64,000 nucleotides of DNA from Pseudomonadota bacterium (GCA_018240785.1 JAFEFC010000036.1:124001-188000); one strand, 5' to 3'. Counted from the stretch's first letter, positions 18,357 to 29,434 are shown. Notes: generated by a model not told the origin, from the letters alone. Translations and numbers: made by a program.

Positions 18357-19487
18357 TCAGGCCATCTGGCCGATGGTTTTGCGAAAACGCGCCAACGACA
18401 GGGAAAACAGCACCGTGCCGATCAAGGCCAGCGCCAGAAAGGGCTGCCACACCGTCTCCAGGCCCGCACCCCGGTAGAGAATGGCCTGGCTCAATTCCAC
18501 GAAATGGGTGGTGGGTGCGACCAGCATGATGTTCTGCACGATCTCGGGCATGCTTTCGCGTGGCGTAGTGCCACCCGACAGCATCTGCAGCGGCATGATG
18601 GTGAGCATCATCAACATGCCAAACTGCGGCATGTTGCGCGCCAGCGTGGCGAGGAAGATGCCCATCGACGTAGTGGCGAACAGACTGAGCGCTGCACCGG
18701 CGAAGAACAGCGCAATGGAGCCCTCGATGGGCACGCCCAGGACGCCGCGCACCATGAGATTGAGCGACAGAAAGGAGGCGATCAGCACGACCAGGGCCAT
18801 CGACCAGATCTTGGAAAGCATGATCTGCGCGGGCGTGACCGGCATCACCAGCAGGTGCTCGATGGTGCCGTGCTCGCGCTCCCGGATCAGCGCCGCGCCA
18901 GTCAGGATGATGGACAGCAGCGTGATGTGGTTGATGATCTGCACCACCGAGCCGAACCAGGCCTTGTCGAGGGCGGGGTTGAAGCGCGCGCGCAAGGCCA
19001 GATCCACGGGTGGCGCGGTGGTGCTGCGATAACGCTTGACGAACTCGTTGACTTCACCGGTGAAAATTTGTTGAACATGGCCACTGCCGGTGAAGGCCTG
19101 GCTCATGCGGGTGGCGTCGACATTGAGCTGCACGGCAGGCGATCGCCCCGCCAGCACGTCGCGCTGGAAGTTGGGCGGAATGACCAGAGCGAAGGTGTAC
19201 AGCCCCGCGTCCATGCCCGGGTCCACGTCCCCATAGTCGATCATGGCCGGTGGCGTGAACTGCGGGGGGTAGAAGGCCGAGGCAACCCGCTGGGACAGCG
19301 CCGAATTATCCTCGTCGACGATGGCGATGGGCGCGTTGTGCAGCGTCTCCGGCATGGACGTGGCCTTGGTGTAGACCGACGCGGTGAACACGTAGACGAT
19401 GAGCACAAGCATCATCGGATCGCGCCAAAGACTCCACAGCTCCTTGACACCAAGGTCGTAGATGTTGGCCAGGTTTCTTCTGCGCAT
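18357..19487 (-). CDS. ABC-2 type permease (YhhJ-like)
   Basis: This 376-residue inner-membrane exporter subunit has one N-terminal transmembrane helix (PMMLVLIVYVFTASVYT), a large periplasmic segment, and five C-terminal helices. The segment AALIREREHGTIEHLLVMPV is the ABC-2 permease coupling region. It ends the four-gene efflux operon and follows the RbbA-like gene by one base. It pairs with the permease half of that protein in E. coli yhhJ/yhiI/rbbA-type systems (family knowledge). Confidence 0.92.
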   Translation of the reverse strand: MRRRNLANIYDLGVKELWSLWRDPMMLVLIVYVFTASVYTKATSMPETLHNAPIAIVDEDNSALSQRVASAFYPPQFTPPAMIDYGDVDPGMDAGLYTFALVIPPNFQRDVLAGRSPAVQLNVDATRMSQAFTGSGHVQQIFTGEVNEFVKRYRSTTAPPVDLALRARFNPALDKAWFGSVVQIINHITLLSIILTGAALIREREHGTIEHLLVMPVTPAQIMLSKIWSMALVVLIASFLSLNLMVRGVLGVPIEGSIALFFAGAALSLFATTSMGIFLATLARNMPQFGMLMMLTIMPLQMLSGGTTPRESMPEIVQNIMLVAPTTHFVELSQAILYRGAGLETVWQPFLALALIGTVLFSLSLARFRKTIGQMA

Positions 19488-19488
19488 C

Positions 19489-22251
19489 TCAACGCTCCTG
19501 CTTCTTGAGTAGCAAAACAGCCACGCCGAGAATGACCGGAACCGAAATGAGCATCGACCACAGCGGCCCTGTCAGGTCGGCCAGGCCAAGCGCTTTGCTG
19601 AATACGCCACGGCTGATGGAAATCATGTGCGTGGCGGGGTAGATCTCGCCGATGAACTTGCTGGAGCCTTCAAGCGAGGACACGGGATCGATCAGGCCGG
19701 CGAACTGGGTGGCCGGAATCAGGGTGCCGATCATGGCGAAGAACATGGCCGCGATCTGGCTGCGCGTGACGGCCGAGGCCAGCAGCCCCATGCCTGTCGC
19801 GGCGAAGGAGAAGATCAGCGCGGCCAGCGCCAGGGTCAAGAAGCTGCCCTTGACCGGCACACCGAAGATGGTGACCGCGAGCAGGCTCATCAGCAGGAAG
19901 TTCACCATGGCCAGACCGACATAGGGCAGTTGCTTGCCAAGCAGGAACTCGATGCGCGTCACCGGCGTCACGTACAGATTGGTGATCGACCCGGTTTCTT
20001 TCTCGCGCACCACCGCCAGCGCAGTCAGCATGGCCGGCAGCATGAGCAGCAGCAGAGGGATCACCGCCGGCACCATGGCTGGCAGACTCTTGACATCGGG
20101 GTTGTAGCGAAAGCGCGTCTCGACGCTCGCATTGCCTGCGGCGCTGGCACCGCTGCGTTCGCTGGCCTGTACGAGCAGCCAGTGCTGGTGCATGCCCTGA
20201 ACGTAGCCCTGGACGGTTTCCGCGCGTTGCGGCATGGCGCCGTCGAGCCACGCACCGATCTGCACGTTCTGGCCCCGCAACACATCGCGGGCAAAGCCAG
20301 CGGGGATTTCGATGGCCAATGACAGTTCGCCGCTGCGCATGCGCCGGTCGAGATCCTCGTAATCGACGATAGGCGGGTGCTCTGTGAAGTAGCGCGAGCC
20401 GGCCAAGTTCAGCGTGTAGTTCTGGCTGAGCGTGGTCTGGTCGCGATCGAGCACCGCATAGCTCAGGTCCTCGACGTCCAAGGTGATGCCGAAGCCGATC
20501 GCGAACATCAGGAGCAGCGAACCGCCCAGCGCCAGGGTGGCGCGCACCGGATCGCGCTGCAGTTCCAGTGCTTCGCGCCACAGATAGCTGAGCATGCGGC
20601 GCAGGCTGAAGCCTTCAGCGTTGTGCCCGATGTGCTCAGTGTGTGTCGCTGGCGTCTGAATCGCCGTATTGGCGGCCTCGGTGGGGCCGGCGGGAGCGAC
20701 CGTGCCGCCCTCCGCCTCGATGAGGTAGCCGATGAAGGCCTCTTCGAGGGTTTTAGCGCCGCGCTTCTCGACCAGCTTGGCGGGCACGTCGCTGTCGAGC
20801 ACCTTGCCCGCATGCATCATTGACATGCGGTCGCAGCGTTCGGCCTCGTTCATAAAGTGGGTGGAAATGAAGACCGTCACCCGGTCGCGACGTGACAGCT
20901 CGATGAGCAGCCGCCAGAATGCATCGCGCGCTACTGGATCGACCCCGGAGGTCGGCTCGTCCAGAATCAACAGTTCGGGCTTGTGCACCATGGCGACTGC
21001 CAGCGACAGGCGCTGGCGTATGCCCAGAGGCAGGCTGGCCGGCAAGCTGTCGATGACTTCCACCAGGCCGAAGCGCTCCACCATCTCTTCGACGCGGCCC
21101 GGAATGTCCTTCGGGGGCACGCTGAACAGCTTGGCGTGCAACTCCAGGTTCTGGCGTACCGTGATTTCGCTGTAGAGCGAGAATGCCTGCGACATGTAGC
21201 CGACGCGGCGGCGGGTGTCCAAGTCATGCGGGTCCACCTCATGACCGAACAGCCAGGCTCGTCCCTCGCTCGCCGGCAGTAGCCCGGTGAGCATCTTCAT
21301 CGTCGTAGACTTGCCGCAGCCGTTGGAGCCGAGGAAGCCGAAGATTTCACCGCGCCGGATGCGGAAGGACACGCTGTCGACGGCAACGAAGTCGCCAAAG
21401 CGCATGGTCAGCCCCTCGGCTTCGATGGCGATATCGTCCGCGCCGTCCTCAGGCAGAGGCGGAATGACAACCGCTTGGTGTCCGCGCTTTTTCTCTTCCG
21501 GGAGCAGGCGGATGAATGCCTCTTCCAGGTTCGGGCTGTTTGTTGTCTCCAGCAATTCCTTCGGCGTACCGGTGGCGAGGACCTTGCCGTCGTCGATGGC
21601 GGCGAGCCAGTCGAAGCGCTGTGCCTCATCCATGTAGGCGGTAGCCACGATCACGCTCATGCCGGGGCGGTCGGCGCGGATGCGCTCGATCAGATCCCAG
21701 AACTGCGCGCGCGCCAGCGGGTCCACGCCAGTCGTCGGCTCATCGAGAATCAGAAAATCCGGGTCATGAATCAGCGCGCAGCACAGGCCGAGTTTTTGCT
21801 TCATGCCCCCGGACAGCTTGCCTGCCGGGCGCTCCAGGAATTTGAACAGGCCAGTGGCCTGGGTGAGCTCATCGATCCGCTGGCGGCGCTCTGCGGCGCC
21901 ATGACCGAACAGGCGCGCGAAGAATTGCAGATTCTCCTCGACCGAGAGCGTCGGATACAGGTTTTTGCCCAGTCCCTGCGGCATGTAGGCGATGCGCGGG
22001 CATACCTGCTTGCGATGGGCCTTGCTGGCCATGTCGCCACCCAGCACCTCGACCGTGCCCTCCTGGATGATGCGCACACCCGCCAGCAATGAGAGCAGAC
22101 TGGATTTGCCCACGCCGTCGGGGCCGATCAGGCCGACCATCCGTCCAGCGGGGATGTCCAGGTCAATGCCATCCAAGGCAATGACGTCGCGGTAGCGCAG
22201 TCTTACCTGGCGGACAATTGCAACGGTCGCGAGCTGCGCGCTGTGGCTCAT
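19489..22251 (-). CDS. RbbA-like ABC transporter: two ATPase domains fused to ABC-2 permease
   Basis: This 920-residue protein has three parts. ATPase 1 covers residues about 10 to 240 (Walker [10 protein letters not shown], signature [11 protein letters not shown]). ATPase 2 covers about 280 to 510 (Walker [11 protein letters not shown], Walker [13 protein letters not shown]). An ABC-2 permease forms the last 360 residues ([17 protein letters not shown]). This fusion is found in RbbA/YhiH, described both as a ribosome-associated ATPase and as a drug-efflux component. Partners encoded beside it are HlyD, an ABC-2 permease and an outer-membrane factor, so tripartite export is likely. The substrate is unknown. 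Confidence 0.93.
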   Translation of the reverse strand: MSHSAQLATVAIVRQVRLRYRDVIALDGIDLDIPAGRMVGLIGPDGVGKSSLLSLLAGVRIIQEGTVEVLGGDMASKAHRKQVCPRIAYMPQGLGKNLYPTLSVEENLQFFARLFGHGAAERRQRIDELTQATGLFKFLERPAGKLSGGMKQKLGLCCALIHDPDFLILDEPTTGVDPLARAQFWDLIERIRADRPGMSVIVATAYMDEAQRFDWLAAIDDGKVLATGTPKELLETTNSPNLEEAFIRLLPEEKKRGHQAVVIPPLPEDGADDIAIEAEGLTMRFGDFVAVDSVSFRIRRGEIFGFLGSNGCGKSTTMKMLTGLLPASEGRAWLFGHEVDPHDLDTRRRVGYMSQAFSLYSEITVRQNLELHAKLFSVPPKDIPGRVEEMVERFGLVEVIDSLPASLPLGIRQRLSLAVAMVHKPELLILDEPTSGVDPVARDAFWRLLIELSRRDRVTVFISTHFMNEAERCDRMSMMHAGKVLDSDVPAKLVEKRGAKTLEEAFIGYLIEAEGGTVAPAGPTEAANTAIQTPATHTEHIGHNAEGFSLRRMLSYLWREALELQRDPVRATLALGGSLLLMFAIGFGITLDVEDLSYAVLDRDQTTLSQNYTLNLAGSRYFTEHPPIVDYEDLDRRMRSGELSLAIEIPAGFARDVLRGQNVQIGAWLDGAMPQRAETVQGYVQGMHQHWLLVQASERSGASAAGNASVETRFRYNPDVKSLPAMVPAVIPLLLLMLPAMLTALAVVREKETGSITNLYVTPVTRIEFLLGKQLPYVGLAMVNFLLMSLLAVTIFGVPVKGSFLTLALAALIFSFAATGMGLLASAVTRSQIAAMFFAMIGTLIPATQFAGLIDPVSSLEGSSKFIGEIYPATHMISISRGVFSKALGLADLTGPLWSMLISVPVILGVAVLLLKKQER

Positions 22252-22254
22252 ACC

Positions 22255-23334
22255 TTACTCCGGCACACGAACGGAGAGGTTCTGAGGCCACTCGGCCTTG
22301 GCGTCGAGCTTGACCCAGGCTACGCCGGGCAGACCGGTCTTGACCTGGTTCAGGTGCTCACGCAGCAGCTCCTGCGAGATCTGTGCGCGCACGCGAAACA
22401 TCAGCTTTTGCCGCTCGCTGGCGGTTTCCACCGTCTTGGGGGTGAACTGCGCTGCGCTGGCGACGAAGGAAACGGTGGCTGGAATCACATACTCGGGCGC
22501 GGCATCCAGAATGATGCGAACCTCCGAGCCCAGCGCAACGCGGCCGGCCACGGTTTCGGGCAGGAAGAAGGTGATGTACACGTCCGACAGATCAAGCAGG
22601 TTCAAGACACGTCCGCCCGCTCCAAGCACCTCGCCGGGTTGCGCGACACGCACCTGAACCCGTCCGTCGCGCGGAGACCGCAGTTCGCTGTCGCGGATGT
22701 CGGCTTCGATGCGGCTGATACTGGCCGTAGCGGCGGACACGCTGGACTGCGCGCCGACAAGCTGCGCCCTGGCGGCTTCGACCGCGGCGCGGGCGGCGGC
22801 GGCCTGTGCCTTGCTGGCCGCGAGGGTCGCCTGGGCGCCCTGTACGCGCGCCCGGTCATCGTCCAGTTCCTGGATCGAGGCGGCTCCCTCACTCGACAGC
22901 GTGCTGGAGCGTGTCAGGCGCCGTTGCGCGGCGTCCAGTTCCGACTCGCGCTGACGAACCAGAGCCAAGGCGGCAGTCACGTCGGCTTCACGCAGCGCCA
23001 CCTGTGCCTGCGCCGCGGTCACCGAATGCTCAGCCTGCTGACGCATGGCCAGGGCCTCGTCGCGCTGCGCTTCCAGCGTTTCCAGCCGCATCTTGGCCAG
23101 TGGCTGGCCGGCTGTGACGAAATCGCCTTCACGCACCAGGATGTCTTCGATGCGGCCGGGAAGCTTGGTGGCCACGTCGATCTCGGTGGCTTCGATGCGG
23201 CCATTGCCGTTGACGAATCCTTCGCCCGGGCCGCTGTCGGTAAACCTCGTCCAGCTCCACCAGGCCAGCGCGGCAACAACCGCTGCAGCGAAAGCGACCA
23301 GGAGTTTTTTCTTGAGAGAGGGGGAGACAGTCAT
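22255..23334 (-). CDS. HlyD-family periplasmic adaptor (YhiI-like)
   Basis: This 359-residue membrane-fusion protein has one N-terminal membrane anchor ([18 protein letters not shown]), a biotinyl-lipoyl-like half ([17 protein letters not shown]), a long coiled-coil hairpin at about residues 85 to 200 rich in Ala, Gln and Arg, and the second lipoyl half ([19 protein letters not shown]). It bridges the inner-membrane ABC pump and the outer-membrane factor. It lies three bases from the RbbA-like gene and 14 bases downstream of the outer-membrane factor gene. Confidence 0.93.
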   Translation of the reverse strand: MTVSPSLKKKLLVAFAAAVVAALAWWSWTRFTDSGPGEGFVNGNGRIEATEIDVATKLPGRIEDILVREGDFVTAGQPLAKMRLETLEAQRDEALAMRQQAEHSVTAAQAQVALREADVTAALALVRQRESELDAAQRRLTRSSTLSSEGAASIQELDDDRARVQGAQATLAASKAQAAAARAAVEAARAQLVGAQSSVSAATASISRIEADIRDSELRSPRDGRVQVRVAQPGEVLGAGGRVLNLLDLSDVYITFFLPETVAGRVALGSEVRIILDAAPEYVIPATVSFVASAAQFTPKTVETASERQKLMFRVRAQISQELLREHLNQVKTGLPGVAWVKLDAKAEWPQNLSVRVPE

Positions 23335-23348
23335 GGGTTCGGCGTGCC

Positions 23349-24836
23349 TTAACGGGTTGATGGGGTGGAAGCGGGAGTCGAGGCCGCACCCTGTGCCTCG
23401 CCGGCTGCGGCGAGGGTGCCGCCGCCGAGCGCGGCATACAGCGCCACCTGGCTGGACAGCAGCGCGCGGCGCGCCTGTACCAGTTGTTGCTGGGCTCCCA
23501 GCAGATCGCGTTGGGCATCCAGCACTTCCAAGAAGGCGGCCGAGCCGTTGTCGTAGCGCAACTTGGCCAGGCGTGCGCGTTCGCTTTGCGCTTCCAGGTT
23601 GGCTCTCTGGATCGTCAACTGCTCAGCCAGCCAGCGCTTTGCGCTCAGCGCATCGGCCACCTCGCGGAAGGCCGTTTGAATGGTTTTTTCGTATCCGGCG
23701 ACGGCGATGTCGCGGCGCACTTCGCTCAGCTCCAGATTGGCGCGGCGGCGCCCGCCATCGAAGATGGGCAGCGACAGGGTGGGCATGAAGGTCCAGGCGC
23801 GACTGCCGGAATCGAACAAGCCATTCAAGTCGGAGCTGGCCGTGCCGAAGCTGCCGGTCAGCGCAATGCGCGGCAAAAACGCCGCGCGGGCCGCGCCGAT
23901 GTGGGCATTGCTGGCACGCAATTGGTGTTCGGCGGAAATGATGTCCGGGCGACTGACCAGCAGTTCCGAAGGCAGACCGGCCCGCAGCTCAGTCAGAACC
24001 GTCGTTTCATCGAAGGGTGCCTTGGCGGGCAGCGGGCCGGGATCAGCGCCTACCAGCAGTGCCAGGGCGTGTAGTTGCGTGGTGCGAGCCTGCTCAAGCT
24101 GCGTCAGCAGCGCCTGAGCTTGGTTCAGCAGGGTCTGGACCTGTGTGAGATCCAGCTTCGAGGTCGAGCCGACTTCGACGCGGCGCCGGAAAATGCGATA
24201 GGACTCCTCGCGGGTGGTCACGGTTTGCCGTGCGATCGCCACGCGTTCGTCGATCTCGCGCAGGCCAAGATAGCCGTCTGCCACCTGGGCGATCAGCGCC
24301 AAATGGACGGCCTGGCGAGCCGCGTCGGAAGCCAGCCAAGTTTGCAGGGCGGCGTCTTCTAGGTTGCGGATCCGACCCCACAGATCCAGTTCCCAGGTGG
24401 TCAAACCCACCTCGGCCCGGTACTCGCCGCCCACCTGCGATCGGCCCGACATGTTCAGGTCGCCAGGGACGCGCGCGCGCCCACCTTGGGCGCCCACGCC
24501 CATGGCAGGAAAACGATCCGAGCGCTGAATGCGGAATGTGGCGCTGGCTTCCTCGACGCGCAGCGCGGCCACGCGCAGGTCGCGGTTGTTTTGCAGCGCG
24601 GTCTCGATGAGGCGTTGCAGCAGGGGGTCAGTGAAGTAGGCCTGCCAGGCAAGCTCTCCCGCGTGGGCGCCGTCGGTGCCTGATCCAAGATGCGCGGGCC
24701 AGGATTCGGGCACAGGCAATGGCGGGGTGTCTGGCGCCGGAGCGAGCGACATGCAGCCGGTCAAGACGACGGCGCTCAGGGCCAACGAGGCAGCGCGCAA
24801 TCTGAACGCAGGAAACAACGGGGAAGTTGGGAGCAT
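23349..24836 (-). CDS. outer-membrane efflux lipoprotein, NodT/OprM family
   Basis: This 495-residue TolC-like channel has a lipoprotein signal ending LTGC, then the duplicated outer-membrane-factor repeats ([18 protein letters not shown] and [21 protein letters not shown]). The ATG at 24836 is preferred; a GTG two codons upstream at 24842 is also possible. It is the first gene of the efflux operon and lies behind a promoter near 25130 and a long leader of about 280 bases. It forms the outer-membrane exit for the HlyD and RbbA-type pump. Confidence 0.92.
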   Translation of the reverse strand: MLPTSPLFPAFRLRAASLALSAVVLTGCMSLAPAPDTPPLPVPESWPAHLGSGTDGAHAGELAWQAYFTDPLLQRLIETALQNNRDLRVAALRVEEASATFRIQRSDRFPAMGVGAQGGRARVPGDLNMSGRSQVGGEYRAEVGLTTWELDLWGRIRNLEDAALQTWLASDAARQAVHLALIAQVADGYLGLREIDERVAIARQTVTTREESYRIFRRRVEVGSTSKLDLTQVQTLLNQAQALLTQLEQARTTQLHALALLVGADPGPLPAKAPFDETTVLTELRAGLPSELLVSRPDIISAEHQLRASNAHIGAARAAFLPRIALTGSFGTASSDLNGLFDSGSRAWTFMPTLSLPIFDGGRRRANLELSEVRRDIAVAGYEKTIQTAFREVADALSAKRWLAEQLTIQRANLEAQSERARLAKLRYDNGSAAFLEVLDAQRDLLGAQQQLVQARRALLSSQVALYAALGGGTLAAAGEAQGAASTPASTPSTR

Positions 24837-25126
24837 GGTCACGTTCCGTACAGGTATCGGGCTGAAGAGGGTCTGGTCGCAGAGGAGGGAATGGCTGCCA
24901 CCCGCGCAATGCGGGGTTCGTGGCTGGTGTCCGCAAGCCCTACTTTCTTGCTTGCAAGTGCTGTCAAGCCCACTTCATCTCCTTGTTGATATGTGCATCC
25001 CCGTGTTCCCCGGCTGGTTGATAGGGCGCTCTTCCTGTGTCGTAACCCGATGTGCCGGGTTCACTCGCGCCCTGTGTTGATCTGCATTGTGAAATCTGAA
25101 AACAAACGACTGGACGGTTGCTTTCA

Positions 25127-25154
25127 ATTATACGTTACAATCCAAGAACCGCAA
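25127..25154 (-). promoter_or_regulatory. sigma70-type promoter for the efflux operon
   Basis: Reading the minus strand, TTGCGG (25154 to 25149) is followed after 16 bases by a perfect TATAAT (25132 to 25127). Transcription would start near 25120 and run into the outer-membrane factor gene. Confidence 0.55.
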
Positions 25155-25173
25155 TCAGCGGGCTCGTCGGTCA

Positions 25174-25187
25174 TTGACGCAGGTCAA
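25174..25187. promoter_or_regulatory. FNR/ANR-type box
   Basis: TTGACgcagGTCAA is a perfect palindrome matching the family consensus TTGAY-N4-RTCAA. Its centre lies about 60 bases upstream of the predicted minus-strand start, the usual class I activation position. This suggests oxygen-responsive control of the efflux operon. Confidence 0.55.
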
Positions 25188-25287
25188 TTCGAGCTGCCGG
25201 CTTGGGTTCAAGGAAGGCCCTGATTCTTGGTAGAGCCGGTGACAGGCCCATGGGAACACCCCTCAGATCTTTGAACAGAGCCTTTGA

Positions 25288-25926
25288 ATGCCACCCAAGA
25301 AAGATGACGCGCCAGACAACAAGCGCCGCTACCTGTCCTCTGCCGCCAGGAAAGAGGAAATACTCGACGCGGCCCTGGTCGAATTCGCGGATCGGACATA
25401 CAAAGCAGTGTCGATGGAGCGCCTGGCGGAATGCGCGGGCTTGTCCAAGGCTGGCATCTATGCCCACTTCAAAAGCAAGGAAGAAATTTTTCACGCCTTG
25501 CTCGAACGTACGACGAAGCAGATTTGTGATTTCCAGGGCTGGCTCCCGGATGAGGATCTGACGTTGCCAGAGCTGGTAGATGTCTACCTGGATCGCCTGT
25601 ACGCGACCTTCAGCTCCCCTGCCACGATGTCGATCTACCGGCTGCTTCTGGCCGAAAGCGCCCGAACTCCAGAGCTGGTGCAGCGTTGGCACAACGAAGT
25701 TGCGCTCGGGCTGAAAGAGCGGGCGCAGACCATCATCCACCGCAACATACGCCGAGGCGTCATTCGCCCAGGCGTCTTGACCGAACACTTCTTCCCGTTG
25801 GCGCTCGCGCCCGCAGTGCTGTGGCTGAGTTCCTCGATGCTGTCCAAGGGCAGTCCTTCCATCTCGCTGGTGCAGTTACGGGATGCGCACCGGCAACTGT
25901 TGCTTGAGCTTTTGCAGCCTCAATGA
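25288..25926 (+). CDS. TetR/AcrR family transcriptional regulator
   Basis: This 212-residue repressor has an N-terminal helix-turn-helix at about residues 22 to 68 (RKEEILDAALVEFAD, then AGLSKAGIYAHFKSKEEIF) and a TetR C-terminal ligand domain. It is divergent from the efflux operon, so local control of that pump is likely (inference). Its stop overlaps the start of the DUF4105 gene in ATGA, making it the first gene of a three-gene plus-strand operon. Confidence 0.93.
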   Translation: MPPKKDDAPDNKRRYLSSAARKEEILDAALVEFADRTYKAVSMERLAECAGLSKAGIYAHFKSKEEIFHALLERTTKQICDFQGWLPDEDLTLPELVDVYLDRLYATFSSPATMSIYRLLLAESARTPELVQRWHNEVALGLKERAQTIIHRNIRRGVIRPGVLTEHFFPLALAPAVLWLSSSMLSKGSPSISLVQLRDAHRQLLLELLQPQ

Positions 25927-26969
25927 GCGGAGTGATGCACATAGTCCTGCGCGCCCTTGCAGGCTTGGCGATCGGCTTTGTGGTACTGCTGCTGACTGTG
26001 TGGGGTGCGCTGGCTCTGTGGCATCAGATGCCGGGACCTTCGGTGGTGCGATGGTTCGTCATTGCCATGTGGTCTACGTTGGGTGTGACCGTTGTCTTGT
26101 CGCGGGCGGGCTTGCTTGGGCGGCGCAATCGCAACATCGCCGGATTCGCATTTGTGATCGCAGCCGCCTCCCTGCTCATGTGGTGGGGGACGCTGCAGCC
26201 GTCACACCAGCGTGTATGGGCTGACGATGTCGCCCAGTTGCTGGAGGCCAGGATCGACGGCAACCATGTTCACCTGAATAATGTGCGCAACTTCCAGTGG
26301 CGCAGCGAAACCGACTACACCCCGCAGTGGGAGAGCCGCACATACGACCTGGATCGTCTGCGCAGCGCCGACTTGGTGCTTTCCTACTGGATGGGGCCGC
26401 ACATCGCCCACACCCTGGTGTCGTTCGGCTTCGATGGCGGTGATCGCGTGGTGTTCTCGCTGGAAATTCGCAAGGAACGCCATGAGTCCTTCTCGGCGGT
26501 AGGAGGATTCTTCCGTCAGTTCGAGCAGATCCTGGTAGCCGCCGATGAGCGAGACATTGTGCGTACGCGCAGCAACGCGCGAGGCGAAGATGTTTATCTC
26601 TATCGCTTGCAGATGAATCAGGCGAGTGCCCGCGCGTTGTTTCTGGAGTTTCTGAACGCGGCCAATGAACTGCGGCAGAAACCGCGCTTTTACAACACGT
26701 TAACCAGTAACTGCACGACCATCGTATTCGAGCTGGCCCGGGTCATTGCGCCCGCATTGCCAATGGACTATCGCCTGCTGCTGTCTGGATATTTTGCGCG
26801 GTACGTCTACGACATGCATGGATTGACGCCTGGCTATCGTTACGATGAATTGCAGGCACTGGGGCATATCAACGAACGTGCCCTTGCTTCCGATGTGTCA
26901 GAGGATGACTTCTCGATGTCGATTCGACAAGGCGTGCCAGGCATCCCTGCCAACGAGGTGAATCCATGA
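25923..26969 (+). CDS. DUF4105 membrane protein
   Basis: This 348-residue protein has three N-terminal hydrophobic segments and then a DUF4105 (Lnb N-terminal periplasmic) domain, seen in HLNNVRNFQWRSETDYTPQW and FYNTLTSNCTTIVFELA with a conserved Asn-Cys-Thr-Thr. In the Lnb family this Cys region belongs to a papain-like, probably catalytic site in the periplasm. It overlaps both the TetR gene and the lipoprotein esterase gene by four bases. Function is not established here. Confidence 0.85.
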   Translation: MSGVMHIVLRALAGLAIGFVVLLLTVWGALALWHQMPGPSVVRWFVIAMWSTLGVTVVLSRAGLLGRRNRNIAGFAFVIAAASLLMWWGTLQPSHQRVWADDVAQLLEARIDGNHVHLNNVRNFQWRSETDYTPQWESRTYDLDRLRSADLVLSYWMGPHIAHTLVSFGFDGGDRVVFSLEIRKERHESFSAVGGFFRQFEQILVAADERDIVRTRSNARGEDVYLYRLQMNQASARALFLEFLNAANELRQKPRFYNTLTSNCTTIVFELARVIAPALPMDYRLLLSGYFARYVYDMHGLTPGYRYDELQALGHINERALASDVSEDDFSMSIRQGVPGIPANEVNP

Positions 26970-28906
26970 GGTTCCCGCAGGCCTGCCTTCTCATTACATG
27001 CGCCGCTCTTGCTCCGCTGCTGCTGGGGGGCTGCTCGATCCTGCGCGAGTTCGGCCCAGTGGTTGAAGTTCATACGCTACCTACCAGGGAGGCCATCGAA
27101 CTCAAGCGCGGCGACATCCTGACACGTGGCAAGCTCAGCGATGCGACTGTCCAGACCATCAGGGTGGCGGCATTGGATGAGCAGGCATGCGCAAAGCCGA
27201 TCTCCTCGGAGTGCGCGGAGGCCTTGGCTACCGTGACGGGGGTTGCCACGGATAGACGCCTGGCTGCACTGTCCGAACTATGGCTGGCGCAGGCTCAGGC
27301 CATGAAGCCCGGTTCAGCGCAGCAAGCCGCCTGGCTTGAGACGATTCGCTATGCCTATGCTTATCTGTTCCTTGGTGACCATACTCCGGGAGAGCGGGCC
27401 TTCGAGGATCGCCAGACCCAAGTGCGGGATTGGTATAACTATGCCGTCGAGCATGCGGCCACCGGCATGTTCGAAGTTCGGCAACAAATGCCGACGCAGT
27501 TGCCCGACCAGACCAGTTGGAACATTGCAGGCTGGGAACTGAAGCTGGATATGCGCGGCGCGCGCTTACCGGGCAGTACGGCGGTGCCAGCCGAACTCCT
27601 GCCAGCCTCGTCCCTGTCTTTCCGTGGATTGCGTAGCCTCTACCGGCGCGACGGCTTTGGCGCCGAGCTTGTGGCGGTCATTCCGGACGAGTCCCTGAGC
27701 GCCGCCCCAACTCGGGGTGGTCGCCCAGCGGCAAAACATGATCAGCAACCGCTGCCCTGGAGCGAGATGCCCGCGCCGTCCATGACGGTTCTGCTGCATC
27801 CCGACGGAGACAACTTGGACAGCGTGCTGCATGCTCGTACAGCCCGTCTGACGGTGCATGACCCCTATGTGGAATCGGCCATTATGCTGCGCGGCCAACG
27901 TGTGCCGCTGGCGGCCAATTTCACGGCCGGCTATGGCGTATGGCTGGCCCGTGCCAATTTCAACCGCCAGTCGCTGCGCAGCCTGCTCGGGCGCGAGGGT
28001 GGCATCGACCGCCCGCACGTCTACTTGATGCAGCCCTACGATCCGAACAGGCGGATCATCGTCATGCTGCACGGACTGGCCAGCAGCCCTGAAGCCTGGG
28101 TGGAACTCGCCAACGAAATCCTGGGCGATGAGGCGCTGCGCCAGCATTACCAAATCTGGCAGGTCTACTACCCGACCAATATGCCGATCGCATTGAACCA
28201 CGCGATGATTCGCAGAGCGCTCGGGGATACGCTGGCGCATTTCGATCCTTCCGGCCAGGCGCCGGCATCGTCCGACCTTGTACTGGTGGGGCATAGCATG
28301 GGCGGGGTCATCGCGCGGTTGATGGTGTCGTCAACCGACCAGTCGCTGGTGCAGCTGGCTGCGGATCGCAGTCGGCTGACGCCGCAGCAGATCAAACGCA
28401 TAGATCCGATGTTGCGCTTCGAGCCCTTCCCGAATGTCAGCAGTGCCATCTTCATCGCGGCGCCTCATCGGGGCACATCGGTCGCGGGTGGACGCCTGGG
28501 GCGCTGGATGGCGGGATTTATCCGCTTTCCCATTACGGTGCTCGAAGAACTCGCCCATACACTGGCACCCAATGCGGCCGCCAGCAGCCGTGAAAGCCTG
28601 GCAACCATTCCCAATAGCGTGAACAATCTCGACGAAAACGATCCGTTCGTGCGTACGGCGGCGGGCTTTCCCATCTCATCCCAGGTGCGCTATCACTCGA
28701 TCGTGGCCCAAGCCAATTCCGAAGTGGCCCTCGATGATTCCGATGACGGTCTTGTGCCTTATCGCAGCGCACATCTTCCCGGCGCACAGTCCGAGAAAGT
28801 CATTATTTCGGGGCACAGCGTGCAACAGAGCGCGGCCGCGATACTGGAGATCCAGCGTATTCTGAGAGAGGACATGGCTCTGCGGGAAGCGCATTTACAG
28901 CCATAG
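26966..28906 (+). CDS. alpha/beta-hydrolase lipoprotein (PGAP1/lipase-like)
   Basis: This 646-residue predicted lipoprotein has the lipobox LLGGC near residue 23. The hydrolase domain is C-terminal: an oxyanion segment MLHGLASSPEAWVELA, the nucleophile elbow GHSMGGVIARLM, a candidate Asp in DDSDDGLVPYRS and His in SGHSVQQSA. The N-terminal 300 residues are not recognised. The substrate is probably a lipid or ester in the envelope. It is the last gene of the tetR operon and is followed by insertion debris. Confidence 0.85.
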   Translation: MRFPQACLLITCAALAPLLLGGCSILREFGPVVEVHTLPTREAIELKRGDILTRGKLSDATVQTIRVAALDEQACAKPISSECAEALATVTGVATDRRLAALSELWLAQAQAMKPGSAQQAAWLETIRYAYAYLFLGDHTPGERAFEDRQTQVRDWYNYAVEHAATGMFEVRQQMPTQLPDQTSWNIAGWELKLDMRGARLPGSTAVPAELLPASSLSFRGLRSLYRRDGFGAELVAVIPDESLSAAPTRGGRPAAKHDQQPLPWSEMPAPSMTVLLHPDGDNLDSVLHARTARLTVHDPYVESAIMLRGQRVPLAANFTAGYGVWLARANFNRQSLRSLLGREGGIDRPHVYLMQPYDPNRRIIVMLHGLASSPEAWVELANEILGDEALRQHYQIWQVYYPTNMPIALNHAMIRRALGDTLAHFDPSGQAPASSDLVLVGHSMGGVIARLMVSSTDQSLVQLAADRSRLTPQQIKRIDPMLRFEPFPNVSSAIFIAAPHRGTSVAGGRLGRWMAGFIRFPITVLEELAHTLAPNAAASSRESLATIPNSVNNLDENDPFVRTAAGFPISSQVRYHSIVAQANSEVALDDSDDGLVPYRSAHLPGAQSEKVIISGHSVQQSAAAILEIQRILREDMALREAHLQP

Positions 28907-29008
28907 ACAACTGCCATCTGCTGTGCGCGGCCGAGCTGATTTCGGATTTCGTATGGGCGTAATGCATTCATCTGAATGCGCAAAGAGCATCAGACTTACT
29001 GTTGCCCG

Positions 29009-29168
29009 CTCGACGCTGGCACAGTGGGTCGGTGCGTGCGGCGCGCAACTGCAGCCGATGGTAAAGGCGCTGGATGACGAACTGCGTCGCCACGTGGTGC
29101 TGCACGCCCACGAGACGCCGATGCTCAAGCCCAAGCATCTTGGCGACGGCAAGGCGTACCCAACGTGA
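29009..29168 (+). pseudogene. IS66-family transposase fragment
   Basis: The frame encodes VARSTLAQWVGACG, a lightly diverged HVVLHAHETP and GDGKAYPT before a stop. This is an internal piece of an IS66 transposase. The catalytic Asp of the usual HADET is His here, residues are missing after the motif, and both ends are absent. It is a dead remnant marking old insertion activity at the edge of the metabolic cluster. Confidence 0.7.
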
Positions 29169-29434
29169 TCCGCCGTCTGGCGGCGACCCAGCCCATGCTC
29201 GACAAGATCGTCGGCCACCAACGCCACATCGCTCAGGCCTACGGCATATCGATGGAGCATGCGCGCTGGCTGTTGACCACCGTGGCGTTCCACTGCCTTG
29301 CCGTGGCCGACACGGTGTACTCGGTCGCCGAACGGGAACCCGTCGTGGATGCAGACCGTGCGACGGAGGAAGCCGAGATGGAGGCCGAACTCAACAGGGC
29401 ATGCACGCACTCATTGTTGGCATGCTGGCCTTGA
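29165..29434 (+). CDS. hypothetical protein (89 aa), uncertain
   Basis: This small mostly helical ORF has an acidic C-terminal part (ATEEAEMEAELNRAC). No family is recognised and no good ribosome site is visible. It begins at the end of the IS66 fragment, so it may be a truncated gene or a chance frame. Confidence 0.3.
   Translation: MIRRLAATQPMLDKIVGHQRHIAQAYGISMEHARWLLTTVAFHCLAVADTVYSVAEREPVVDADRATEEAEMEAELNRACTHSLLACWP

Larger units (their letters stand above)
24837..25287. other. divergent control region between efflux operon and tetR
   Basis: This 451-base gap holds no convincing gene. It contains a minus-strand sigma70-type promoter near 25127 to 25154 and an FNR-type palindrome at 25174 to 25187. 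The long transcribed leader of the efflux operon has no recognised riboswitch. A plus-strand promoter for tetR was not identified with confidence. Confidence 0.6.
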
